This document shows, one piece after another, positions 1-6,463 of a DNA stretch of 20,154 bases (the first letter of the stretch is position 1; each line of letters starts with the position of its first letter). Source of the DNA: an uncultured Acetatifactor sp. (GTDB lineage Bacteria > Bacillota > Clostridia > Lachnospirales > Lachnospiraceae); assembly GCA_934394665.1 (NCBI GenBank), contig CAKRRS010000047.1, forward strand, positions 1 to 20,154, in the 5' to 3' direction. A program made the position numbers and the translations under genes. The notes beneath the pieces are model-generated. The model saw only the letters and a list, made by a program, of their open reading frames with translations. It was not told the origin of the DNA and ran no database searches.

Positions 1-110
1 TGCTAGAGCACACCGCGATGTCAGCGTTTCTTATATGCAATCGGGGCTACGGCGACAGGTTTGCTTAACTAACTTTCCATTTAGAATAGCTGATTATCGC
101 ATGATATCTC

Positions 111-139
111 TTGTGATACCTTAAGTTTTTTGCTAGAAT
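111..139 (+). promoter_or_regulatory. Sigma-A type promoter for the DUF1015 gene
   Basis: A -35 box TTGTGA (111-116) is separated by exactly 17 bases from a -10 box TAGAAT (134-139). The -10 box carries the extended TGn element (TGC at 131-133). Transcription would start near 146, about 25 bases before the ATG at 171, leaving room for the ribosome site GGGAGGT just upstream of the start. The spacing and extended -10 make this one of the better promoters in the window. It implies that the DUF1015 gene can be expressed independently of whatever lies upstream of the window. Confidence 0.65.
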
Positions 140-170
140 GAAAATATCTTAGTATTCGGGAGGTAATTAC

Positions 171-1412
171 ATGGCACAGATCAGACCATTTATGGCATAT
201 CGTCCCTGCAAGGGAATGGAAGAAAAAATTGCGGCACTTCCGTATGATGTATACAATCGTAGAGAAGCCTGCGAGATTGTGAAAAAGAACTCGGAATCTT
301 TCCTGGCAATTGACCGTGCGGAGACGCAGTTTGGCGATGAGGTGGATACTTATGCGCCCTGCGTTTATGAGAAGGCAGATCAGATGCTTCGGGACAAAAT
401 CAGAGAAGGAAAGTTTGTACAGGACAAGGTACCGTGTTTTTACTTATATGAACTGACGATGGACGGAAACAGCCAGACAGGCGTGGTCGCATGTGCATCG
501 ATAGATGATTATCTGAATAACGTGATCAAAAAGCATGAAAATACCAGAGAGGATAAGGAAGAAGACCGTATCCGTCATGTAGATACCTGCAGTATGCAGA
601 CGGGACCGATTTTCCTGGCTTATCGTGCGCAGGAAGATTTGAAAAAGAAGATTGCAAATATAAAAACACAAGAGCCTGTGTATGATTTTGTCAGTGAAGA
701 CGGAATTGGGCACAGAGTATGGGTGATCGAGGATAGCGAAGATGTGACAATGATTGAAAAGGCGTTTGCAGCCATTCCGGCAATTTATATTGCGGACGGA
801 CATCATCGCTGTGCTTCTGCGGTGAAGGTCGGATTGAAGAGGAGACAACAGCATCCGGGTTATACGGGAAATGAAGAATTCAACTATTTCCTCTCTGTTA
901 TTTTCCCTGATGATGAACTGCGCATTCTGGATTACAATCGCGTGGTAAAGGATTTGAACAGTATGAATAAAGCAACCTTTCTTTCTAAAATGAAAGAGCA
1001 TTTCAAGGTAGAGAAGAAGGGGACGGAGCCTTATAAACCTGTAGAAAAAGGTACCTTTGGCATGTATCTGGAAGAGGAATGGTATTGCCTTACGGCAAAA
1101 GAAGAACTGAGAAGTGAGGATGCCGTAGACGGATTGGATGTATCCATTTTACAAAATGATCTGTTACATCCCATCCTGGGAATTCAGGACCCGAAGACGG
1201 ATAAGAGAATCGATTTTGTCGGCGGCATCAGAGGGCTTAAAGAGTTGGAACAGAGAGTACATACGGATATGAAGGTGGCATTTTCCATGTATCCGACATC
1301 TATTGCGGAACTATTCGCTGTTGCGGATGCGGGACGTCTGATGCCGCCGAAGTCCACCTGGTTTGAACCCAAGCTGCGCAGTGGTCTGTTTTTACACCAA
1401 ATAGAACGGTAA
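171..1412 (+). CDS. DUF1015 family protein
   Basis: This 413-residue protein belongs to the DUF1015 (PF06245) family, whose biochemical role is not established. The diagnostic motif ADGHHR is present at about residues 208-213 (DGHHRCASA), preceded by the family-typical region with the arginine- and histidine-rich stretch around residue 125-140. The start Met-Ala-Gln-Ile-Arg-Pro-Phe is typical, with the early 'ALPYDVYNRREA' block (related to the 'PPYDV' block of the family). There is no signal peptide or membrane segment, so it is probably cytosolic. The start at 171 is supported by GGGAGGT at a normal distance. In Clostridia relatives this gene often follows serC/serA (established family context, not visible here because the window begins too close). 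Function unknown; the His-His-Arg motif suggests a metal or phosphate site, but that is inference. Confidence 0.9.
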   Translation: MAQIRPFMAYRPCKGMEEKIAALPYDVYNRREACEIVKKNSESFLAIDRAETQFGDEVDTYAPCVYEKADQMLRDKIREGKFVQDKVPCFYLYELTMDGNSQTGVVACASIDDYLNNVIKKHENTREDKEEDRIRHVDTCSMQTGPIFLAYRAQEDLKKKIANIKTQEPVYDFVSEDGIGHRVWVIEDSEDVTMIEKAFAAIPAIYIADGHHRCASAVKVGLKRRQQHPGYTGNEEFNYFLSVIFPDDELRILDYNRVVKDLNSMNKATFLSKMKEHFKVEKKGTEPYKPVEKGTFGMYLEEEWYCLTAKEELRSEDAVDGLDVSILQNDLLHPILGIQDPKTDKRIDFVGGIRGLKELEQRVHTDMKVAFSMYPTSIAELFAVADAGRLMPPKSTWFEPKLRSGLFLHQIER

Positions 1413-1550
1413 AAATCGTGATCAGAGCTATCGGAACTTGAAATAAAAAGTGAAAACGGCTTCAGAATGCGAAAATGCAGTGTAAATATAAATATATAAA
1501 TAAAAGAAAAGTCAGAAGGATGCAGCACATCGCCGCAGAAAAGAGGGAAT

Positions 1551-3974
1551 ATGACGAACAAACTTTATAAATTAATGAACTGGGCGGGAATTGAAGAAAT
1601 CACTTACTCTGAATGTGATAATCCCCATGCACTGTTAGGCCCCCACAAGCATGGAAACAAGATGCTGGTGCAGGCATTTTTCCCGGGAGCGGAAAAGGTG
1701 ACGATTCATTGGAAAAAGAGCGGACAGGTAGGGGAAGCATTCCTTGCGGATGTTCCTATGGAGCTTGCGGACGAAGAAGGCTATTTTGCGGCACTGGTCA
1801 ATGCCGGGAAAATGGCACCGTATGAATATGTGGTGGAATATGCCGGAGCGGAAGACGGAGAAGCACACAGAAAAATCTGTGGAGATGCTTACCGGCATGT
1901 TCCCCAGATCACGAAGGAAGATATGGATCGTTTTGCAAACGGCATCCATTATACGGTATATGAAAAGCTGGGGGCTCATCCTCTGGAGCTTGACGGAGAA
2001 AGCGGCACTTATTTTGCTGTATGGGCACCTAACGCCATGCGTGTCAGCGTTGTCGGGGATTTTAACGCATGGGACGGACGAATCCATCAGATGAGACGCC
2101 TGGGAGATTCCGGCATCTTTGAACTGTTTGTGCCGGGGGCGGAAGCCGGAGACTGCTATAAATTCGAACTTAAGATCAAGGGCGGACTTACCTATCTTAA
2201 GGCAGATCCTTACGGGAATGCTGCACAGAAGCGACCGGAGACCGCCTCTGTGATTACCGATATCCATAATTTTAAATGGGAAGATAAGGAATTTATTGAA
2301 AAACGCGGACAGTATCAGTGCGGCAATGCGCCGGTGAGTGTATATGAAATGTACCTGGGAAGTTTTGTGGCACCCGGGGAAGGAGAGGATTATGCGAATT
2401 ACCGTGAAATTGCCCCGAAGGTGATCGATTATGTAAAGAAAATGGGATATACCCATGTAGAACTGATGCCTGTGATGGAACATCCTCTGGACGCATCCTG
2501 GGGATATCAGGTGATCGGCTATTATGCTCCTACCGCCAGATACGGCTCACCGGAAGATTTTATGTATTTTGTAAATGAATTGCATAAAGCGGGAATCGGT
2601 GTGATCTTAGACTGGGTACCGGCGCATTTCCCGAGAGATACCTACGGCTTGTCCGGATTTGACGGCACCTGCCTCTATGAACATCAGGATCCCAGGCAGG
2701 GAAGCCATCCTCATTGGGGCACATTGATCTATAATTATGGCCGTCCCCAGGTATCCAACTACCTGATTGCCAACGCTTTGTTCTGGGTAGAAAAATATCA
2801 TGCGGACGGTATCCGTATGGATGCCGTGGCAAGTATGCTGTATCTGGATTACGGCAAACAGGACGGCGGATGGATTCCGAATATGTATGGCGGCAATGAG
2901 AATCTCGAAGCCATTGAGATGATCAAACATTTCAACTCGATCCTGAAAAAGAGAGATCCCGGAGTCTTGTCCATTGCCGAAGAAAGCACAGCATTTCCGA
3001 TGATTACCGGCTCTCTGGATGAGGGAGGCTTAGGCTTTGACTTGAAGTGGAATATGGGCTTTATGAATGATTATCTGGATTATATCAAATACGATCCGTA
3101 TTTTCGCAGCCATCACCACGGAGAACTTACTTTCAGCATGATCTATGCTTACAGTGAGAAATTCATGCTTGTATTTTCGCATGACGAAGTGGTACACGGC
3201 AAGGGAACACTGCTTGGCAAAATGCCCGGAGACAGAACACAGAAGTTTGCAAACTTACGTCTGACGTACGGTTATATGATGACGCATCCCGGCAAAAAGC
3301 TTCTTTTCATGGGACAGGATCTGGCGGAAGAAAAAGAATGGAATGAAATGCGCCGGGTGGAATGGGCATTACAGGAACAGGCAGAGCATGCCGGTGTACA
3401 GAGACTGGTGAAAGACCTGAATGCACTCTACAGAGGAAATAAAGCATTGTTCGAATGCGATGATCAGGCGAAGGGGTTCCGGTGGATGAACGAGATTTCA
3501 GCCAATGAATGTTATGTTAGCTTTGTGCGCAAGGGAGAAGAGGCAGAACAAATGCTTCTCGTAGTGGCAAACTTCTCCGGAGTGCCCAGAGAGATCACCA
3601 CAGGGGTGCCTTATGAAGGAAAATATAAGGAAATCCTGAATACGGACGCGACCTGTTACGGCGGAAGCGGTATTGTAAATGACCGTGTAAAACATGCGGA
3701 AGATGTGGAATGGGATGATAAAAAGCAGTCCGTTACCGTAAAACTCGCACCGTTGTCACTAAGCATTTTGCAGTTTATCCCTTATACAGAGGCGGAACTT
3801 GAAAAAGTCATTGAAAAACGTATCCGTAAAAACACACCGATCCGTAAGACGGCAAACAAGACTGTTACTAAGGCAACAAACAAGGAGACGGTAGGCAAGA
3901 CTGCGAATAAAGCTGCAAACAAGGCAACAGATAAGAACTCAAATAAGGCTGCCAATCAGAAACAGGAGAAATAA
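1551..3974 (+). CDS. glgB: 1,4-alpha-glucan branching enzyme with a basic C-terminal extension
   Basis: GlgB cuts an alpha-1,4 glucan chain and transfers the piece to a 6-hydroxyl, making the alpha-1,6 branches of glycogen (GH13 family, cytosolic). The order is an extra N-terminal module (about 1-125), a CBM48 module (about 130-240, with 'YFAVWAPNA' and 'VGDFNAWDG'), the GH13 barrel (about 265-620), and the C-terminal beta domain ending near residue 745. The catalytic residues are all there: nucleophile D424 in 'DGIRMDAVAS', acid/base E477 in 'AEEST', and D545 in 'FSHDEVVHGK'. Their spacing matches E. coli D405/E458/D526. The protein has 807 residues, longer than usual (E. coli 728), mainly because of a low-complexity tail described separately. 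AGAGGG lies just before the ATG. No other glg genes are next to it. It is followed after 6 bases by mscS and probably shares its mRNA. Confidence 0.96.
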   Translation: MTNKLYKLMNWAGIEEITYSECDNPHALLGPHKHGNKMLVQAFFPGAEKVTIHWKKSGQVGEAFLADVPMELADEEGYFAALVNAGKMAPYEYVVEYAGAEDGEAHRKICGDAYRHVPQITKEDMDRFANGIHYTVYEKLGAHPLELDGESGTYFAVWAPNAMRVSVVGDFNAWDGRIHQMRRLGDSGIFELFVPGAEAGDCYKFELKIKGGLTYLKADPYGNAAQKRPETASVITDIHNFKWEDKEFIEKRGQYQCGNAPVSVYEMYLGSFVAPGEGEDYANYREIAPKVIDYVKKMGYTHVELMPVMEHPLDASWGYQVIGYYAPTARYGSPEDFMYFVNELHKAGIGVILDWVPAHFPRDTYGLSGFDGTCLYEHQDPRQGSHPHWGTLIYNYGRPQVSNYLIANALFWVEKYHADGIRMDAVASMLYLDYGKQDGGWIPNMYGGNENLEAIEMIKHFNSILKKRDPGVLSIAEESTAFPMITGSLDEGGLGFDLKWNMGFMNDYLDYIKYDPYFRSHHHGELTFSMIYAYSEKFMLVFSHDEVVHGKGTLLGKMPGDRTQKFANLRLTYGYMMTHPGKKLLFMGQDLAEEKEWNEMRRVEWALQEQAEHAGVQRLVKDLNALYRGNKALFECDDQAKGFRWMNEISANECYVSFVRKGEEAEQMLLVVANFSGVPREITTGVPYEGKYKEILNTDATCYGGSGIVNDRVKHAEDVEWDDKKQSVTVKLAPLSLSILQFIPYTEAELEKVIEKRIRKNTPIRKTANKTVTKATNKETVGKTANKAANKATDKNSNKAANQKQEK
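3828..3971 (+). repeat. Low-complexity Lys/Asn/Thr/Ala tail of GlgB
   Basis: Residues 760-807 of GlgB form a repetitive tail built from variants of a four-to-five residue unit such as KTANK, KATNK, KAANK, KATDK and NSNK, ending in QKQEK. At the DNA level the repeats are imperfect copies of AAC/AAT-AAG-GCA/ACT, so the tail looks like an expanded short repeat. It lies after the end of the recognisable beta domain ('LSILQFIPYTEAELEKV') and has no aromatic or hydrophobic residues, so it is predicted to be disordered and strongly basic. The family does not need such a tail for catalysis. A role in binding anionic partners is only a guess. Confidence 0.75.
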
Positions 3975-3980
3975 GACAAC

Positions 3981-4838
3981 ATGGATCTGACAGATAATGT
4001 AATCGAAGAAGTACAGAAAAAAGAAGGAGTCATTACCTCTTTTCTCAATACATTGCCGGAAAAAGCCCTGAATCTGGGACTCCGGATCGTGCTTGCCTTG
4101 CTTTTCTTCTTTATCGGCATGCAGCTGATCAAATTGATCCGCAAGCTTATCCGCAAGTCCATGAACCGGGCGGGAGCGGAGACCGGCGTGATCCAGTTTG
4201 TAGACTCCTTTGTAAAGGCATCCCTGTATATTATTTTAGTTTTGACATTAGCATCTTCTTTTGGCGTGGATGCAGCCAGTATTGTTGCTTTACTGGGATC
4301 CGCCGGCGTGGCCATCGGTCTTGCGGTGCAGGGAAGTCTTTCCAATCTGGCGGGCGGCGTTTTGATTCTGCTGCTGAAGCCTTTCCGCGTGGGAGATTAT
4401 ATCGTAGAGAGTTCTTCCGGAAAAGAGGGAATCGTAAAAGAAATTCAGATATTCTATACGAAACTCCTGACCTACGATAACCAGACTGTAATATTGCCGA
4501 ACGGAAATCTGGCAAATAATACCATCGTAAATGTTACGGCGGCAGAATGCAGACGATGCGATGTGATGGTAGCAGTTTCTTACAGTGCCGACTTAAAGAA
4601 GGCAAAAGAGGTATTGACCGGCATGCTTTCCGCAGACACCAAAGTCATGAAGAACAAGGAGCATTTTGTATTCGTGAATGAGCTGGCGGATTCCGGAATC
4701 AATCTCTGCGTGAGATGCTGGTTTGCCAATGAAGATTATTGGGAAGGAAAATGGCGCATCACAGAACAGTGCAAATATGCGCTTGACGAAGCCGGAATCG
4801 AGATTCCGTTCCCTCAGATGGATGTACACATGAAGTAG
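3981..4838 (+). CDS. mscS: Small-conductance mechanosensitive channel (MscS family)
   Basis: MscS channels are heptamers in the cytoplasmic membrane that open under tension and release solutes after hypo-osmotic shock. The protein has 285 residues, practically the length of E. coli MscS (286). Predicted membrane helices lie at about 33-55, 75-95 and 98-132. The third is the pore helix with the family signature 'GSAGVAIGLAVQGSLSNLAG' (about 106-125) with alternating small Gly/Ala residues, followed by 'KPFRVGDYI', which leads into the beta domain. The C-terminal alpha/beta domain follows to residue 285. The start is 6 bases after the glgB stop. Its ribosome site AGGAG (3964-3968) lies within the last codons of glgB, a hint of coupled translation. 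No other osmotic-stress gene is beside it. Confidence 0.95.
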   Translation: MDLTDNVIEEVQKKEGVITSFLNTLPEKALNLGLRIVLALLFFFIGMQLIKLIRKLIRKSMNRAGAETGVIQFVDSFVKASLYIILVLTLASSFGVDAASIVALLGSAGVAIGLAVQGSLSNLAGGVLILLLKPFRVGDYIVESSSGKEGIVKEIQIFYTKLLTYDNQTVILPNGNLANNTIVNVTAAECRRCDVMVAVSYSADLKKAKEVLTGMLSADTKVMKNKEHFVFVNELADSGINLCVRCWFANEDYWEGKWRITEQCKYALDEAGIEIPFPQMDVHMK

Positions 4839-4850
4839 ATAATTATTTTC

Positions 4851-4878
4851 TTGACAAAGCTGCAAAAGAGCAAATCAT
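4851..4878 (+). promoter_or_regulatory. Candidate promoter for the BMP lipoprotein operon
   Basis: A perfect -35 box TTGACA (4851-4856) lies 13 bases after the mscS stop. It is followed after 16 bases by AATCAT (4873-4878), a 4-of-6 match to the -10 consensus. If used, the mRNA would carry a leader of about 240 bases before the lipoprotein ATG at 5126. A second, weaker possibility is TTGAAT (4955-4960) with TAATAT (4978-4983) at 17 bases, which would shorten the leader to about 135 bases. Which one acts cannot be decided from the sequence alone. Confidence 0.5.
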
Positions 4879-4879
4879 A

Positions 4880-5125
4880 AGCAAGCTAGTTGTTCAAAAT
4901 AAGCATCTGAGATACGATTTTGCGAATGAGACTTTGAATAGTTGCAAATTTTTATTGAATTTTGCAGGTGGTAATGATAATATTACCGTTGTAATATGGT
5001 GACTGTAAAGAATCTTTGCGGAAGAAAGTCTTAGACCCTGATGACAGTATTCTGTGGAAAAGGCTGTAAACCGAAATTTCCGGACAGTTACGCAACAGTA
5101 TTTACATTTTTAGGAGGAAAAAGTT
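4880..5125 (+). promoter_or_regulatory. Long structured leader upstream of the BMP gene, no known riboswitch recognised
   Basis: This leader of up to about 240 bases holds several structural elements. An inverted repeat GGTAAT-GATAAT-ATTACC lies at 4970-4987. ACAG-TATT-CTGT (5044-5055) can form a small hairpin. The same CTGT (5052-5055) can instead extend a longer hairpin CTGTGGAAA (5052-5060) with TTTCC-GG-ACAG (5077-5087), which encloses GG/CC at 5062-5063 and 5071-5072. The two hairpins exclude each other. No run of T follows either one. The conserved cores I know for purine, TPP, c-di-GMP, SAM, lysine, glycine and ykkC-type riboswitches are not present. The ribosome site TAGGAGG (5111-5117) stands just before the ATG and is not obviously paired. 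Confidence 0.45.
4935..4948 (+). repeat. TGAATAGTTRCAAA motif, copy upstream of the BMP gene
   Basis: TGAATAGTTGCAAA at 4935-4948 matches TGAATAGTTACAAA at 6428-6441 in 13 of 14 positions. The second copy lies directly before the ATPase gene of the same operon. A third, inverted copy of the core GTAACTATTC lies at 6379-6388. Such reuse in both non-coding regions of one operon suggests a protein site or RNA element, but no known regulator site is recognised. Confidence 0.4.
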
Positions 5126-6307
5126 ATGAAAAAGTTTCTGGCACTTGCACTTGCATCTGTCATGGCTGTTTCTCTGGTAGCATGCGGCAGCTCCAATACC
5201 AACACTGACGCAAATGCAGAATCCGGTGCAACAGCTACCAGCCAAGCCGCAGAGAGCGGCAGCGAAGAACCCGGTCTGAAGATCGCTATCGTATCCAGCC
5301 CTTCCGGTGTGGATGACGGTTCTTTCAACCAGGACAACTACAACGGTGTCCTGAAGTTTATCGAAGAGAATCCTAATGCAACCGTAACTCCCATTCGTGA
5401 GGAGACCGGTGACAGCGCAGCAGCTGTGCAGGCAGTCGCTGATGTAGTCGCTGACTATGATGTAATTGTATGCTGTGGTTTCCAGTTCGCCGGTATCGGC
5501 AACCTGGCACAGGAGAATCCGGATACCAAGTTTATCCTGATCGATTCCTGGCCTACCATTGACGGCACCGAAGTAACTGCAGATCAGGTGATCGACAATG
5601 TATATGCTGCTTACTATGCTGAGCAGGAGAGCGGTTTCTATGCAGGTATGGCTGCAGCACTGTCTACCACAACCGGTAAGGTTGCAGTTGTTAACGGTAT
5701 TGCATATCCTTCCAATGTGAACTATCAGTACGGATTTGAGTGCGGCGTGAAGTATGTGAACGGTACCGAAGGTATGAATGTAGAAGTAGTAGAACTTCCT
5801 TCTTACGCAGGTACTGATGTCACCGGCGCAAATGTAGGCGGTAACTATGTAGGTAACTTCTCCGATGAAGCTACCGGTAAGGTACTGGGCAACGCTCTGA
5901 TCGCTGAAGGCGTAGATATCCTGTTCGTAGCAGCAGGCGGTTCCGGTAACGGTGTATTCACCGCTGCTAAGGAAGCTGATGGTGTTAAGGTAATCGGTTG
6001 CGATGTTGACCAGTATGATGACGGTGCAAACGGTGACAGCAATATCGTTCTGACCAGTGGTCTGAAGGTGATGCATGATACTGTTTATAACGTACTGAAC
6101 GAAGTAAAAGATGGTTCTTTCAAGGGCGCTAATGTGACTCTGACCGCAGCAGATGATGCTACCGGTTTCGTAAGTGAGGAAGGCAGATGCCAGCTCACTG
6201 CAGATGCTATTGAGAAAATCAAAGCAGCACAGGCTCTGTTAAAGGAAGGCAAGATCGTTCCTGCGGCAAACTTTAACGGTGTAACTCCGGAGACCTTTAC
6301 CTGGTAG
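5126..6307 (+). CDS. BMP-family lipoprotein, nucleoside-type ABC substrate-binding protein
   Basis: This 393-residue lipoprotein is the binding component of the nucleoside-type ABC importer encoded just downstream. It has a lysine-led signal peptide (about 1-19) and the lipobox SLVAC, with Cys20 as the predicted lipid anchor. A Ser/Thr/Ala/Asn-rich linker runs to about residue 48, and the BMP/PnrA domain (PF02608) from about 51 to 385. The family motif 'DDGSFNQDNYNG' is at about 63-74. Known relatives (PnrA of Treponema, the lipoprotein of the Bacillus guanosine importer NupNOPQ) bind purine nucleosides, so nucleoside uptake is the best inference, although the exact ligand is unknown. The start is fixed by a strong site TAGGAGG. 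Codon use favours GGT, ACC and CTG, as expected for an abundant protein. A terminator follows the gene. Confidence 0.93.
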   Translation: MKKFLALALASVMAVSLVACGSSNTNTDANAESGATATSQAAESGSEEPGLKIAIVSSPSGVDDGSFNQDNYNGVLKFIEENPNATVTPIREETGDSAAAVQAVADVVADYDVIVCCGFQFAGIGNLAQENPDTKFILIDSWPTIDGTEVTADQVIDNVYAAYYAEQESGFYAGMAAALSTTTGKVAVVNGIAYPSNVNYQYGFECGVKYVNGTEGMNVEVVELPSYAGTDVTGANVGGNYVGNFSDEATGKVLGNALIAEGVDILFVAAGGSGNGVFTAAKEADGVKVIGCDVDQYDDGANGDSNIVLTSGLKVMHDTVYNVLNEVKDGSFKGANVTLTAADDATGFVSEEGRCQLTADAIEKIKAAQALLKEGKIVPAANFNGVTPETFTW

Positions 6308-6320
6308 GAAGTATGAATTC

Positions 6321-6365
6321 ACAAGAAGGTGATGGTGCGTAAACTGTCACCTTCTTCTTGTTTTT
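6321..6365 (+). terminator. Intrinsic terminator after the BMP gene
   Basis: AAGAAGGTGA (6323-6332) pairs perfectly over 10 bp with TCACCTTCTT (6347-6356) across a 14-base loop and is followed by CTTGTTTTTG. The T-rich tail is short, so it may terminate only part of the transcripts. Its place between the lipoprotein and ATPase genes fits the common arrangement in which the binding protein is made in excess over the membrane complex. Confidence 0.75.
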
Positions 6366-6378
6366 GCAATAAAAAACA

Positions 6379-6441
6379 GTAACTATTCCGTATTTTCTTC
6401 GCTAATTCAGGAACATTATCCAGGCTGTGAATAGTTACAAA
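6379..6441 (+). repeat. 10-bp inverted repeat before the ABC ATPase gene
   Basis: GTAACTATTC (6379-6388) is the exact reverse complement of GAATAGTTAC (6429-6438), with 40 bases between the arms. The right arm continues as CAAA and repeats the motif found at 4935-4948. The element lies between the terminator after the BMP gene and the ribosome site of the ATPase gene. It could pair in RNA, or be two operators looped by one protein. No function is known. Confidence 0.5.
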
Positions 6442-6463
6442 AAGTACAGAAATGAGGATGAAC

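Noticed and set aside
1..68. Possible tail of an upstream gene (frame 3, ending with TAA at 66-68)
   Set aside because: The 21 codons before the stop do not resemble any protein end I know, and two other frames are equally uninformative; too short to support a call.
4996..5034. Thirteen-codon leader peptide (ATG at 4996 to TAG at 5032-5034)
   Set aside because: No ribosome site before it and no run of regulatory codons, so it is most likely chance.
4989..5060. Purine riboswitch suggested by GTAATATGG before a nucleoside importer
   Set aside because: The required TTTCTAC and CCGTAAA-type core elements are missing and no three-way junction can be drawn.
5102..6076. A 324-codon open frame on the minus strand across the BMP gene
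   Set aside because: It is the codon shadow of the highly biased BMP gene: cysteine- and tyrosine-rich, no family resemblance and no ribosome site.
6452..6463. Start of the ABC ATPase at 6452 or 6458
   Set aside because: The only good ribosome site (TGAGGA) overlaps these ATGs and is positioned for the ATG at 6464.
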